64,000 bases of DNA from JALHMI01 sp964598535 (GTDB lineage Bacteria > Planctomycetota > Planctomycetia > Pirellulales > PALSA-1355), in the NCBI GenBank assembly GCA_964598535.1, contig CAZRCI010000027.1:3783-67782 (forward strand), in the 5' to 3' direction. The notes under the pieces are model-generated. The model searched no databases, was not told the DNA's origin, and saw only the letters and a program-made list of their open reading frames with translations. The translations under genes were made by a program, and so were the position numbers. Shown here piece by piece: positions 51,013 through 60,907 of the stretch (position 1 is its first letter; each line of letters starts with the position of its first letter).

Positions 51013-52575
51013 GTGACCGCATCCCCCGCAGCCAATACTCCGCCTGTACCGAATTTTGCCTGGGATCGCATCGGCCTCGTGCTGGGGCCGGCGGCAATGC
51101 TCGGCTGGATGGCATTTGGCGAGGCGCCAGAGCTTTCGCTTGCAGCGCACCGTCTTTGCGGCGTGTTGCTGTTGGTGATTATCTGGTGGTTGACGGAGCC
51201 GGTGCCCATTCCGGTTACAGGCCTGCTGGGCGTCGCCTTGGCCGTGGCCTTCGGAGCAGTGCCGCGGTTGGAATCCGCGCCCGCGCTCGAACCGGTGCGA
51301 ATCGTCCTCGCCCCGTTCGGCAACCCAACGCTTTTCTTCCTGCTGGGCGGAATGTTTATTGGCCGCGCGATGACTCGACATGGTCTCGATCGGCGCATTG
51401 CGCTCAACTTGCTAAGCGTCCGGGGCGCCGTCCACTCGCCGCTCACTTTGCTTGGAGCGGTCGGGCTTACGGTCATGTTGCTCTCGATGTGGATCTCGAA
51501 CACGGCCGCCACGGCGATGATCTATCCGGTCACGCTGGGAATCATCTCCGTGCTTGCCACGAGCCACACCTCGGCGGGCGAGGACTTCGCCCGCGGCAGT
51601 TACGCGACGGCCCTGCTACTCATGACGGCGTACGCTTCGAGCGTCGGCGGTATCGCCACGCCAATTGGCACCACGACCAACGTGGTCGCCATGGGCTATT
51701 TTCGGCAAGAAGAGTTCTTCGGCCGCCCGATCGATTTCGGCCGTTGGACGCTGCTCGGCGTCCCCTTGGCGTTTGCGCTCGGCGTGACGCTGCTGGCCTG
51801 GATGCGGATAACCGCAACGGCCGTTCACCTCGACCTGGGCTCGGTGCGAAGCTACCTGGCCCGCGAGCGTGCTCAACTCTCCCGATGGTCGGTCGGCGAG
51901 CTCAATACGCTGGCGGTATTCCTGGTGGTGGTTACGCTTTGGATCACCCCTAGCGTGTTGACGCTTGTCGGCGCCGCGGACGCGTCAGAATGGTTGCATC
52001 TTCATCTGCCGGAAGAAATCGTCGCCCTGCTCGCGCCAGTGATCTTGTATCTGTTGCCTGTCGACTGGAGACGGCGCAAATTCACGCTTCTGCCCGAAGA
52101 CTTCAATCACATCGACTGGGGCACGCTGATGCTGTTTGGGTCGGGTCTGGCGCTCGGCGACTTGATGGTGCGCACCGGCCTCGTGAATCACTTTGCCGAC
52201 AGCGTCTTGGCGCAATTGGGCAGCGTCGACGTGTGGTGGATCACGGCGGCGGCCATCGTCGGCGGCGTCGTCCTGAGCGAGTTCACCAGCAATGCCGCCA
52301 CGGCGACAGCGCTGATTCCCGTGGTAATGGCGGTCTCTCGAGCGGCGGGCGTCGATGCGGTGCCACCGATCATGGGCGTGACCTTCGCCGCCAGTTTCGG
52401 TTCGGCGCTGCCGGTATCGACACCCCCCAATGCGATCGTCTATGGCTCGGGGTTGATCGCTTCGCGGCGGATGATCCTGGCCGGCCTGGGCTTCGACGTC
52501 GCGAGTTGCGCGGTCATTTGGCTGGTACTACGGACGGCTTTCTATCTGGGGTGGTCCCCGTTTGCCGCAGGCTAG
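51013..52575 (+). CDS. SLC13/DASS-family Na+-coupled anion symporter
   Basis: 520 residues from GTG 51013. Eleven or so membrane helices, with the paired SNT motifs WISNTAATAMIYP and FTSNAATATALIPVV that bind Na+ and substrate, and TPIGTTTNVV and VSTPPNAIVYGSG helical hairpins. Transports di- or tricarboxylates or sulfate into the cell. The frame is open to 50782, but upstream residues are not conserved. No clear Shine-Dalgarno. Convergent with the DisA_N-like gene (7-base gap). Confidence 0.9.
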   Translation: MTASPAANTPPVPNFAWDRIGLVLGPAAMLGWMAFGEAPELSLAAHRLCGVLLLVIIWWLTEPVPIPVTGLLGVALAVAFGAVPRLESAPALEPVRIVLAPFGNPTLFFLLGGMFIGRAMTRHGLDRRIALNLLSVRGAVHSPLTLLGAVGLTVMLLSMWISNTAATAMIYPVTLGIISVLATSHTSAGEDFARGSYATALLLMTAYASSVGGIATPIGTTTNVVAMGYFRQEEFFGRPIDFGRWTLLGVPLAFALGVTLLAWMRITATAVHLDLGSVRSYLARERAQLSRWSVGELNTLAVFLVVVTLWITPSVLTLVGAADASEWLHLHLPEEIVALLAPVILYLLPVDWRRRKFTLLPEDFNHIDWGTLMLFGSGLALGDLMVRTGLVNHFADSVLAQLGSVDVWWITAAAIVGGVVLSEFTSNAATATALIPVVMAVSRAAGVDAVPPIMGVTFAASFGSALPVSTPPNAIVYGSGLIASRRMILAGLGFDVASCAVIWLVLRTAFYLGWSPFAAG

Positions 52576-52582
52576 CCGGCGT

Positions 52583-53947
52583 TCATGCCACGCGCGCGTT
52601 CACTCGGCGCAGCATTGGACTGAGTTGCTGGCCTGGAATAAACCCGCTCGCCGGCCGGTAGGCCAACTGCACGTCGATGTTCTCCCACAGCACAAGCTGA
52701 TCGCCGATACGTGTCATGGCTCGAATGTCGCCGTCCTGAGAAACCACGAAGCCCAGCGCGCCGGGCTTATCGAAACAATAGCGCATCATCGCCCGGTGGC
52801 GCGTGCCAAATTGAGTCAGCTCGCCAGGACGCATCAGCTTGTGGCTCGCGTGCGAGTCGCGAGCAATCGAAATGTCCGACAGTAGATTGTCCGTTCGCAC
52901 TTCGACGCCAAACCCATGCACAACCATGCGGCGATCGAGCAGTACGAAACCATCGACGCACGACAGCGACGCAATGAACCGGACCGAACCCAGAATTTCC
53001 TTCATGCGTTCCACGAGCTCGCGATCGAACACGTTCTCGCCCTCGATCGCATAGGGCAGAATTGCCTCGGCCGGCTGTTCGTGCCTTTGAGGGTCCGAGT
53101 CTGGTAGCTGCCCCAGCAGTTGGCTCTCGACGAGACCTCGCAGCGATTTAAGCAGACGATCGTAGCGAATCTTGTATTTGACGTTCAACCCGTCCAGGTT
53201 TTGTTGCGGCGTGATCAACAATCCACCGCCATGCCGATAGCGTTGAATGTTCATCAGAATACGGCAGATCGCATTGATCCACCGCATCAACAGCTCCGCT
53301 TCGAGCACCTCGGGCGCGATGTGTTCGGGCCGCCGGCCGGCGGTGTCCACCAGGTAGCCGCGGAGATAACTCACGAGTAGTTCATGCACAGGCCCCGCCC
53401 AGAGCACGTCGTGATACTCCTCGACAAGCGTATTCTGTTCCAGGCTGCCGATGAGCGTGTCGCTTTGATAAACCGAGATGTTTCCCGCGCCCGTAATGGT
53501 TGCCTGAAACAATCCTGGCCTGGGCGGAGTAGCGGCCGCACTGAGCGTGATAAACTCACTGTGACGCGGCTCCTGATCAACCATGCCCCAAATGTAAAGC
53601 TTGTTCTTCTTGTCCCGATAGACCGCGAGCGAAGAAACCGCTGGATCGACCGCCCGGGCAAGCTTGACCAGCGTGCGCACATCGAAGGGCAACGGACGCT
53701 CAAAGGGAACGTGGCTCCAGCAATCCGCCGGTCGCCTCACGCCACATGCAACCGGTTCCTCAGGATCAACATAGTTGACAGTACACAGAATAGGACGCCC
53801 CTCGTCCGTCTTGAGACTGGCGAAGTAGAGCGTCTCGAGGAGCCGTGTGAGCACGGCCTCGGGCGGAGCGCCACCATGCTGACTGCGCAGCCGGGTAGCC
53901 ACGAGTTTTGCCAGGTGCGCAGGATAGTGAGTCGTTCGTTCTATCAT
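52583..53947 (-). CDS. DisA_N (diadenylate cyclase)-like protein with N-terminal sensor region
   Basis: 454 residues from ATG 53947. The C-terminal third matches the DAC/DisA_N nucleotide-binding domain: SLSCVDGFVLLDRRMVVHGF (DGF at 332-334, where active enzymes have DGA) and FGTRHRAMMRYC (RHR motif intact, 381-387), then GFVVSQDGDIRAM. The N-terminal 300 residues are of unknown fold, comparable to the probable sensor regions described upstream of DAC-like domains. It would make cyclic di-AMP, if active. The 7-base gap to the convergent transporter leaves no terminator. Confidence 0.75.
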   Translation of the reverse strand: MIERTTHYPAHLAKLVATRLRSQHGGAPPEAVLTRLLETLYFASLKTDEGRPILCTVNYVDPEEPVACGVRRPADCWSHVPFERPLPFDVRTLVKLARAVDPAVSSLAVYRDKKNKLYIWGMVDQEPRHSEFITLSAAATPPRPGLFQATITGAGNISVYQSDTLIGSLEQNTLVEEYHDVLWAGPVHELLVSYLRGYLVDTAGRRPEHIAPEVLEAELLMRWINAICRILMNIQRYRHGGGLLITPQQNLDGLNVKYKIRYDRLLKSLRGLVESQLLGQLPDSDPQRHEQPAEAILPYAIEGENVFDRELVERMKEILGSVRFIASLSCVDGFVLLDRRMVVHGFGVEVRTDNLLSDISIARDSHASHKLMRPGELTQFGTRHRAMMRYCFDKPGALGFVVSQDGDIRAMTRIGDQLVLWENIDVQLAYRPASGFIPGQQLSPMLRRVNARVA

Positions 53948-54342
53948 TTCCGCGTGCCGCCCACGGGAATGCCGCGACGAGGATCTACATGAGGGCGGCG
54001 AACTATCCTGGAATGAGCCAGGGGTGTCAAGACCGGTCGCTCTTCCAGCCGCGGGTCGCCCACACACAATCAACCCCGTTGCCCAACATGCCAAGTCCGG
54101 CCAACGCTACGCGATAGCAGGCAGGTACTTGCATGGTACGTTTGGGCCACTAGGCTTGCGCCGGCAAACAGCGTGTGGCTTTCAGCCCATTTACAACCAG
54201 CACGAAAAACAAGCTGCCGGATTCGCCCAAGCCGAGCTCCCTAAGATCCACGGCCGCTGCAGCGACACGTTGATAGACAGCTTACCCGCCGGCTGAATGA
54301 CGGACACTGCTAGCTGCCCAAGGTAGATGCTCCAACTGCCTG
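53948..54342. other. Intergenic stretch, no gene seen
   Basis: 395 bases between the start of the DisA_N-like gene and the 3' end of murA. No repeat family member, RNA gene or convincing frame was found. It should carry the DisA_N-like promoter. Confidence 0.5.
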
Positions 54343-55686
54343 CTAAGCGACACGCATCGGGCGGTTACCGGATTCGCCATCCAGGGCTGTTGGATGCGTC
54401 GGAGCGCCCCCAGAGGTTCGGCCTCCAGACAACCGTTCAATCTGCGCGCCGAGCTGCCTGAGCTTCGCCGGCAGCGCTTCGTAGCCGCGATCGAGATGTT
54501 CGGCGCGAAGCACGGTGGTTTCTCCTCGCGCGGCGAGGCCCGCTAACACAAGCGCAGCCCCGGCCCGCAAATCCGTCGCCACGACGTCCGCGCCGGACAA
54601 CCTGTGGATGCCGCTGACAACGGCCAGCCGATCTTGGCGTTGAATTCGTGCGCCCATCCGTGCAAGCTCCGCCAGATGTAACATGCGATCGGGAAACACA
54701 TCGTCGGCAACGATGCTCGTCCCTTCGGCCAGCGACAATAGGGCGGTAAACTGCGCTTGCAAATCGGTGGGAACGCCGGGGTACGACTTGGCAATCAAAT
54801 CGAGCGCCCGGGGGCGCGCACTGGCGTGAACCGTGATTTTGTCGTTGCCGACGGCGACATCCGCGCCGCAGGCGATAAGCCCCTCTATCACTGCGGCAAG
54901 GTGCCCAGGACGCAGATGAGTGACGGAAACCGTCCCCTTGGTGATGGCCGCCGCCAGAAGCAGGGTGGCCGCTTCAATGCGATCGGGAATCACTTCATGC
55001 TCGACGCCGGCCAGAGCCTCGCACCCTGTGACTTCCAAGGTATCGGTGCCGAGCCCCTGAATCGTCGCCCCGGCGGCGATCAAGAAACGCCCCAGATCGA
55101 CAATCTCGGGTTCGGTGGCGGCGCCGCTGATGATCGATGTGCCCCGCGCCATGACCGCCGCGCTCAGCACGTTGGCCGTGCCGGTGACCGTACTCCCATA
55201 GGGGCCGCGAAGATCGATCCGCGCGCCACGTAGCGTATCCGCTTCGGCGACGACGCGTCCTCGATCGATGCGCAGATCGGCGCCGAGCGCGGCAAGCCCC
55301 GCAAGATGCAGGTCCACAGGCCGCTCACCGATGTTGCAACCGCCGGGCAGCGGAACCACGGCGCTGCCCCGCCGGGCCAACAGCGGCCCCAACACGCAAA
55401 AGCTGGCCCGCATGCGCCGCACCAGACGTTTCGACGCGCGAGTAGGCCAATGCTCAATGGTTTCCAAGCGCAGATTGCCGGCCAAGTCGCGATGCACGTC
55501 AACGCCCAAGCTCCTGAGAAGCTCGGCGAGCGTGTGGACATCGGTCAGCCGCGGGACTCCGATCAGCCTCACTGGCCCATCACAAAGAATCGCCGCGGCC
55601 ATGATGGGCAGCGTGGCGTTCTTGGATCCGCTGACGGCAACCGTGCCGTGCAGGCTTTGTCCGCCGATGATGCGCAACGCTTCCAT
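54343..55686 (-). CDS. murA: UDP-N-acetylglucosamine 1-carboxyvinyltransferase
   Basis: 447 residues; first committed step of peptidoglycan synthesis, adding enolpyruvate from PEP to UDP-GlcNAc. Lys22-Asn23 in SGSKNATLP and the catalytic Cys117 in LPGGCNIGERPVDLH are present, so it would be blocked by fosfomycin. The Asp in VPTDLQAQF is the general base. It is the last of the rpmE-prfA-prmC-murA series (42 bases after prmC). Evidence that this bacterium makes peptidoglycan, consistent with current views of planctomycetes. Confidence 0.95.
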   Translation of the reverse strand: MEALRIIGGQSLHGTVAVSGSKNATLPIMAAAILCDGPVRLIGVPRLTDVHTLAELLRSLGVDVHRDLAGNLRLETIEHWPTRASKRLVRRMRASFCVLGPLLARRGSAVVPLPGGCNIGERPVDLHLAGLAALGADLRIDRGRVVAEADTLRGARIDLRGPYGSTVTGTANVLSAAVMARGTSIISGAATEPEIVDLGRFLIAAGATIQGLGTDTLEVTGCEALAGVEHEVIPDRIEAATLLLAAAITKGTVSVTHLRPGHLAAVIEGLIACGADVAVGNDKITVHASARPRALDLIAKSYPGVPTDLQAQFTALLSLAEGTSIVADDVFPDRMLHLAELARMGARIQRQDRLAVVSGIHRLSGADVVATDLRAGAALVLAGLAARGETTVLRAEHLDRGYEALPAKLRQLGAQIERLSGGRTSGGAPTHPTALDGESGNRPMRVA

Positions 55687-55728
55687 GAGTTGCTTCCGCT
55701 GGTGGCTAAGTCCGTGCCACGATCCGAG

Positions 55729-56616
55729 CTATTTCGGGACATCCGCTCGCCGGGCGACCACGATCCTCGCATGCCCGGCCAAATCTTTCACGGTTCGGGT
55801 CAAGCGCCAGTTGCCGGCCTCGGCAATGAGCGTTTCGACCCGCTGTTGTAACATGGGGCTGATTTCCAGCAAGAGCGCCCCCTCGGGAAGCAACCGTTCG
55901 GCCGCTTGTGATAGCAACCGTTCGATGACCTCTGTCCCCGTCGGACCGGCTACCAGCGCCATCCTGGGCTCATGCTCGCGTACTTCCGCCGATAGCGCGG
56001 CATACTCCGCCTCGGAAACATACGGCGGATTGCTAGCAACGATAGCAAACCGCCGTTCGCTAGGAATGGCGCTCAGCAAATCGCTTTCGACGAACGTCAT
56101 TCGTTCGCTGACGCCGTGCCGTTCGGCATTCTCTCGGGCGATGGTCAGCGCCCGGGGACTTTGATCGATGGCCGTAACACGCGCGCGCGACGCATGCTTG
56201 GCGACACTAACCGCGATGATCCCGCTGCCCGTGCCAACATCGGCGATCTCGATGGGCGTTTCGCCCGCAGGCATCCGTTTCATTTCATCCAAGAGTTCGA
56301 TGACCAGAAACTCGGTCTCTGGCCTGGGAATCAACACATCGGGAGAGACGCGAAACTCCAGCGAATAAAATTCGCGTTTCCCGACGAGATAGGCGAACGG
56401 TGTTCCCTCGGCGCGCCGTTTCACGAGCTCGCGGAAACGCGTCCTTAGCGCGTCCTCCGCGACATCGCCAAAGCTCGTATAAAGGTCAACGCGTTTGCAA
56501 TCACGAGCATGCGCGAGAAGCACCTCTGCCTCGAGCCGGGGGTTCTCAGCGCCGTGCTGCTTCAGATAATCCGCCGTCCATTGGAGCAATCGCCCGATGG
56601 TCCAGGCTTCAGTCAT
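55729..56616 (-). CDS. prmC: Release factor N5-glutamine methyltransferase
   Basis: 295 residues from ATG 56616. Helical N-domain (RLEAEVLLAHARDCKRVDLY), motif I ADVGTGSGIIAVSVA and the NPPY motif at 196-199 that holds the target glutamine. It methylates the Gln of the GGQ motif in release factors, here most likely the adjacent PrfA product, increasing termination efficiency. prmC follows prfA by 165 bases, the common bacterial order. Confidence 0.95.
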   Translation of the reverse strand: MTEAWTIGRLLQWTADYLKQHGAENPRLEAEVLLAHARDCKRVDLYTSFGDVAEDALRTRFRELVKRRAEGTPFAYLVGKREFYSLEFRVSPDVLIPRPETEFLVIELLDEMKRMPAGETPIEIADVGTGSGIIAVSVAKHASRARVTAIDQSPRALTIARENAERHGVSERMTFVESDLLSAIPSERRFAIVASNPPYVSEAEYAALSAEVREHEPRMALVAGPTGTEVIERLLSQAAERLLPEGALLLEISPMLQQRVETLIAEAGNWRLTRTVKDLAGHARIVVARRADVPK

Positions 56617-56781
56617 GGCAGCATTCCCATTGTCGCAAAAGGGTTCACAGATCCCGCAGGCACGCAACGCCCGCCGATTGCCAAAGCCTGCTGATTGACT
56701 TCAACTCCAGGTTCTACTTGTAATCGAACGTTCCAGGGAACGTTGCGCTCGCCGAGGCGCCCTCGCGCCTGCCACGTGCCG

Positions 56782-57861
56782 TTAGTCGTCCGAACCCATC
56801 TCACGGCGCAGTTGTTGACGATCGTAATCAGTCAATGCGTCGGTCAACGGCTGCACGCTGCCGGCCAAAATCGAATCCAGCTTGTAGAGCGTGAGGTTAA
56901 TGCGGTGATCCGTGACGCGGTTCTCCGCGAAGTTATAGGTCCGAATCCGCTGGCTGCGATCTCCCGAACCGACAAGCGTCTTACGTTCACTCGCGCGTTT
57001 TTCGTGCTCGGCCTGGCGTTTGGCCTCATAGAGCCGGGTCTTGAGCACGCGCAGCGCTTTGGCGAAGTTCTTGTGCTGACTCTTCTCGTCCTGGCACTGC
57101 ACGACGATTCCGGTTTCGAGGTGTGTCAGACGAATCGCCGACGCGGTCTTATTGACGTGCTGTCCACCGGGCCCCGACGCGCAGAAAATATCCTTGCGGT
57201 AGTCATCCGGTTTGATATCGACCTCGACATCTTCCGGTTCAGGCAACACGGCCACGGTGGCCGCGGAGGTATGGATGCGCCCCTTGGTCTCCGTCTCGGG
57301 GACACGCTGCACGCGATGCCCGCCGCTTTCGTACTGCAACTCGCGGTAGACTCCCTCGCCCTCGATGCCAAGGATGATTTCCTTGAAGCCGCCGAGCTCC
57401 GTGGCGTTCATATCGAGAATCTCGACCTTCCAATCCTTCGTCTCGGCATGGTGTTTGTACATTTCGTACAAGTCGCGAGCGAACAGGGCCGCCTCGTCGC
57501 CGCCAGTGCCGGCGCGGATTTCCATGACGATCCGATCTCGCTGAGCGTCTTCGCCGCCGATGGTCATCCCCAGCAGTTCATCCCAGAGCGTCTCACGTTC
57601 TTCGCGCAACTCGGGAATCTCGGCCTCGGCCATCTCGCGCAGCTCGGCGTCCTTGCCTTCGATCATCTCTTGCGCTTCGGCGATCTGATCGTTGAGTGCT
57701 TTGAACCGGCGATACTTTTTGGCCAACTTGCCAAGCGAACCGTGCTCGCGCGCGGCAGCGGCCACAAGCCCGGGATTCGCCAATATCTCGGGATCGACGA
57801 GTTGCCGTTCGAGCTCCTCGAAACGATTTAGTTTGTTTTCAAGCTGGTCGCGCAAAGACAC
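56782..57861 (-). CDS. prfA: Peptide chain release factor 1
   Basis: 359 residues. The GGQ peptidyl-tRNA hydrolysis motif is at 232-234 (ASGPGGQHVNKTAS), and P-E-T at 188-190 corresponds to the stop-codon reading PxT motif of RF1 that recognises UAA and UAG. Coiled-coil domain 1 occupies residues 1-95. The RF1 type is expected in a genome with so many TAG stops. Second in the series after rpmE. Confidence 0.97.
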   Translation of the reverse strand: MSLRDQLENKLNRFEELERQLVDPEILANPGLVAAAAREHGSLGKLAKKYRRFKALNDQIAEAQEMIEGKDAELREMAEAEIPELREERETLWDELLGMTIGGEDAQRDRIVMEIRAGTGGDEAALFARDLYEMYKHHAETKDWKVEILDMNATELGGFKEIILGIEGEGVYRELQYESGGHRVQRVPETETKGRIHTSAATVAVLPEPEDVEVDIKPDDYRKDIFCASGPGGQHVNKTASAIRLTHLETGIVVQCQDEKSQHKNFAKALRVLKTRLYEAKRQAEHEKRASERKTLVGSGDRSQRIRTYNFAENRVTDHRINLTLYKLDSILAGSVQPLTDALTDYDRQQLRREMGSDD

Positions 57862-57977
57862 CTGAGGCGCCTCCGAGTAGTAGAGATTACCGGACTTCGA
57901 GCCCTCCCTAGCAAAGGCTCTCGCGACTGCCGATCGTTCGTCAGGACGCCTCGGCAGGCCGCTCCTAGTGGAACGTC

Positions 57978-58083
57978 CATCCGATTCATTCGGATGACGA
58001 GCAACACCGCCAACCGCACAAGCGTTTTGAAGCTAGTGCTTTCGCGAAACATGACCCCGAAAATCGAGCGTTGACAGAGCACT
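57978..58083. repeat. Dispersed intergenic repeat R1, copy d
   Basis: Begins CATCCGATTCATTCGGATGA, then ACACCGCCAACCGCACAAGC, and CTAGTGCTTTCGCGAAAC ... GTTGACAGAGCACT. The first hairpin CATCCGA/TCGGATG is perfect. It lies between prfA and rpmE. Confidence 0.75.
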
Positions 58084-58251
58084 CGTGCCCTGCCGGTGAT
58101 CTCCAACCTCAACTCTTAGCGGTGACAAAGCGCTAGCCACGAGGAACCTGGAAACCAATACCAGCGGAGAGGCCGCGTCAACGTGGGGGACATCCTGAGA
58201 AGCACGACGGGCTCGCCCCCCTTGCTCTCGACGAATTGCTCCCGAGCTCAA

Positions 58252-58303
58252 AACAAAAACGCCGCCCTCCCGCCCTGGAGTCCATGGCAGGGAACGCGGC
58301 GCT
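58252..58303 (-). terminator. Intrinsic terminator after rpmE
   Basis: On the minus strand GCGCCGC and GGCGGCG pair around an inner CCCTG/CAGGG hairpin, followed by TTTTTGTTT. It begins 15 bases after the L31 stop codon. It implies that prfA-prmC-murA have their own promoter or depend on read-through. Confidence 0.7.
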
Positions 58304-58317
58304 TTGAACGTGCCGAG

Positions 58318-58569
58318 CTACGATTCGGTCTTGGCTTCCGCCTTCTTGCCGCGCTTCAGGCTGGCATAGCCGGCCGCGGCAAACTTGTTCTTGAACTTCT
58401 CGATACGTCCGGCCGTGTCGACGAATTTCAGCTTGCCCGTATAGAACGGATGGCAAGCACTGCAAATGTCGACCTTCAACTCCGGGCGCGTGCTGCGTGT
58501 GGTAAACGAGTTGCCACAGCCGCATTTGACCTGGGTCACGAAGTATTCGGGATGAATTTCGTCTTTCAT
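58318..58569 (-). CDS. rpmE: 50S ribosomal protein L31, zinc type
   Basis: 83 residues from ATG 58569 (AGGTG with a 6-nt spacer; an earlier GTG is in frame). MKDEIHPEY is the family start. The Zn site is CGCGN together with CSACHPFYTGK, so this is the zinc-containing, zinc-replete form, with a Lys-rich tail (RGKKAEAKTES). A strong terminator follows. Confidence 0.96.
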   Translation of the reverse strand: MKDEIHPEYFVTQVKCGCGNSFTTRSTRPELKVDICSACHPFYTGKLKFVDTAGRIEKFKNKFAAAGYASLKRGKKAEAKTES

Positions 58570-58839
58570 AACTTTCACCTAGACCATTCTAGGCCGAGCG
58601 GCAAATGGTTCCGCGCGGCCTTCTTGGCGCCTTACCAGGATCCACTTGCCCGAGGAGGGGAGGGAGAGGGCGCCCACGCTTGGAAAATCCAAACCAAAAC
58701 TATATCAGCGGTTACGACCTGCCACAAGGGGGAGTCCACCCACGGAGCATGGACACAGGCAAGACGGCAGGGGGCCTGACGCGAGTACGCGCAACTGCTT
58801 CAGCGGCAAGTAAATACCGCGTGCCTGCTCAGTTACCGA

Positions 58840-59598
58840 TCAGGTGAGGTCGCGATATTCACGCCGCGAGAACACCACGCACGCCAGGAGCAAGCCCCCG
58901 ATTGCGATGCCTGCCAAGGCCCAGGTAGCCACCTGCATCGAAAGCGGTTGAAAATTCTCGGGCATGCGCGCGCCATCGGCCTCGCCTGCCGCATAGAGAA
59001 TCGAACGTCCGTAATAGTTGACGGCCACCCGCTTGACGATCCCAGGCAGGTTACCAATCAACGTCTCCATGAATACCGCATAGACGAGGGCAATGATCGT
59101 GGCGTGCCGGAACGAAACCGCAAACAGATGGAACAGGCACACGTAGGCCAGGGTCATATAGACAATCGCCGGCAGATACAGGTCAAACGCGACCATGCCG
59201 ACAGCACCCGCCAGCCGGCAATAAAGCCAATAGCTGCCGAGCACCATGCCCAGAACCAGCGGCAAGGTGGCACTGAACTTGGCCAGCAGCACGAGCCACC
59301 GCGGGATCGGCCGCACCAACAAGAACACCAGCGTGCGGTCTTCGCGGTCGCCGCCAACGCTGGCCGTCCCGAAAGCGAGTGCGCAGATCGGCACGACAAA
59401 CGACGCGAAGACCACGATCAGAAATTCGCTAAACTCGCGAAACTCATGCTGAGTGAACTCCGGATGATCGTAGTGCCGGCGCAAGACAAACAGCAGACAA
59501 CCGGCCAGCGGCAGCATCACCATGAGCGTGCTTGTGGACCAGAACAGCCGTACGAACGACAGCGAAGCCAACGTGCTCCAGGCGCGAAGTAGTCTCAT
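58840..59598 (-). CDS. ABC-2-type permease subunit
   Basis: 252 residues from ATG 59598, whose ATGA overlaps the stop of the ATPase gene. Six membrane helices; the VGGDREDRTLVFLLVRPI and PRWLVLLAKFSATLPLVLG region is the coupling loop conserved in ABC-2 and NosY-like permeases. Forms the transmembrane part of an exporter with the next gene. Substrate unknown. Confidence 0.85.
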   Translation of the reverse strand: MRLLRAWSTLASLSFVRLFWSTSTLMVMLPLAGCLLFVLRRHYDHPEFTQHEFREFSEFLIVVFASFVVPICALAFGTASVGGDREDRTLVFLLVRPIPRWLVLLAKFSATLPLVLGMVLGSYWLYCRLAGAVGMVAFDLYLPAIVYMTLAYVCLFHLFAVSFRHATIIALVYAVFMETLIGNLPGIVKRVAVNYYGRSILYAAGEADGARMPENFQPLSMQVATWALAGIAIGGLLLACVVFSRREYRDLT

Positions 59599-60572
59599 CG
59601 TTTGCCCTGCTGCAAATAGTCGAACACGGCGTCCGCGCCCGCGTCGAGCGTTTGGATGCGGCGGACTTCGATTCCCTGCTCGCACACCAGTTCGCCCAGC
59701 CGGGCGAAGAAATCCAAAGGATTACGCGTCTTTACCACCAACGCCGGGTCGCGCATCTCGACGGCCAGCACGTCCTCGTGCTGTGCCAGGAGCGAGGCCG
59801 CGCGGCGTGAAGGCTCGACCACGACCTCGATCACCTGCGGGCGATGCTGCATCATCTGCCGCACCTCGGCCAATGTGCCCGCGGCAATCAGCCGCCCGCG
59901 CGACATCATCAGAATCGCGCTGCAAAGCTGCTCGACTTCGACCAGGATGTGACTCGACACCAGAATGGTTTTGCCCTGCTCTGCCAGTCGGAAGAGGAGC
60001 TCGTTGATCTCGCGCCGCCCACCGGGATCGATGCCCGTAAGCGGCTCGTCAAGCAGCAGCAGCCAGGGGTCATGGACCAGGGCCTGGGCCAGCTTGATGC
60101 GCTGCCGCATGCCGTGGCTGCAACCGGCGAGCCGCCGTTGGGCTCGATCGGCCATGCCGACTTCGTCCAGCACGTGCTCGGTTCGTTCGCGTGCCTCGCC
60201 GCGCGAAAAGCCGTGCAATCGGGCCATCGCGTACACAAACTCACGGCCCGTCATTTCCTCATAGAAGCTGTTGATATCGGGGCTATAACCCAGATGGTGC
60301 TTGGCCGCCGTGCTCCAGGCGTCATGGCCCCCGATCCGAACGCGCCCCTGGCTGGGCCGCAATTGACCGCTGGCGAGCTTGATCAGCGTGCTTTTGCCGG
60401 CGCCGTTGGCGCCCAGGAGCCCCGTGATACCGGGCCCGACGTGACACGTGACATTGTTGATGCCAATGACGGCCCCATAGAACTTCGTGACGTGCTCGAA
60501 CTCGAGCAACAACGGCCGCTCGGCAACGTGGTGCGTTTCGTCGCTGAAGTGTGCATGGCCTGCGCGTTGCAT
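59595..60572 (-). CDS. ABC transporter ATP-binding subunit
   Basis: 325 residues. Walker A GANGAGKST (54-62), signature CSHGMRQRIKLAQAL (from 151), Walker B LLLLDEPLTGID (171-182) and a switch His in SSHILVEVEQL. The order and signature suit NodI/CcmA/Nos-type export ATPases. It overlaps the permease gene by 4 nt, so the two are translationally coupled. The C-terminal 75 residues after the core are of regulatory type (MQHRPQVIEVVVEPSRRAAS). Confidence 0.92.
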   Translation of the reverse strand: MQRAGHAHFSDETHHVAERPLLLEFEHVTKFYGAVIGINNVTCHVGPGITGLLGANGAGKSTLIKLASGQLRPSQGRVRIGGHDAWSTAAKHHLGYSPDINSFYEEMTGREFVYAMARLHGFSRGEARERTEHVLDEVGMADRAQRRLAGCSHGMRQRIKLAQALVHDPWLLLLDEPLTGIDPGGRREINELLFRLAEQGKTILVSSHILVEVEQLCSAILMMSRGRLIAAGTLAEVRQMMQHRPQVIEVVVEPSRRAASLLAQHEDVLAVEMRDPALVVKTRNPLDFFARLGELVCEQGIEVRRIQTLDAGADAVFDYLQQGKR

Positions 60573-60907
60573 GGGAGTGGCAAAGTCGATCGAAGGGGGG
60601 GCAAAAACTGGGATCGCGGCCGCGTCGCGTGCCCTATGTTACCTCGCGCGGCAAGCACACCGCCAGGGGCTTGAAAAATCGCCCGAAATCCGCCCACAAC
60701 CGGCATCACCAGGCCGAGATGAACGGAAACGAGCCGTCGGAATCCCCGTGCGAAGCGGCCCATCCTGGTGATCGGCGGAAGCCCCGCCAGCCACTGGGGC
60801 ATTTCGCTCGGACGCAAGCTAACGACGACGCAATTCGGCCCGGGCATTCCAATCGCATGAAATGCCCGGGCCGTTCGAGCGGTCAGCTATTGCATAGCCC
60901 TCGTGAA
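60573..60907. other. Intergenic stretch, no gene seen
   Basis: 335 bases between the ATPase gene start and repeat R1 copy f. Frames are short and Arg-rich. It should contain the exporter promoter. Confidence 0.5.
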
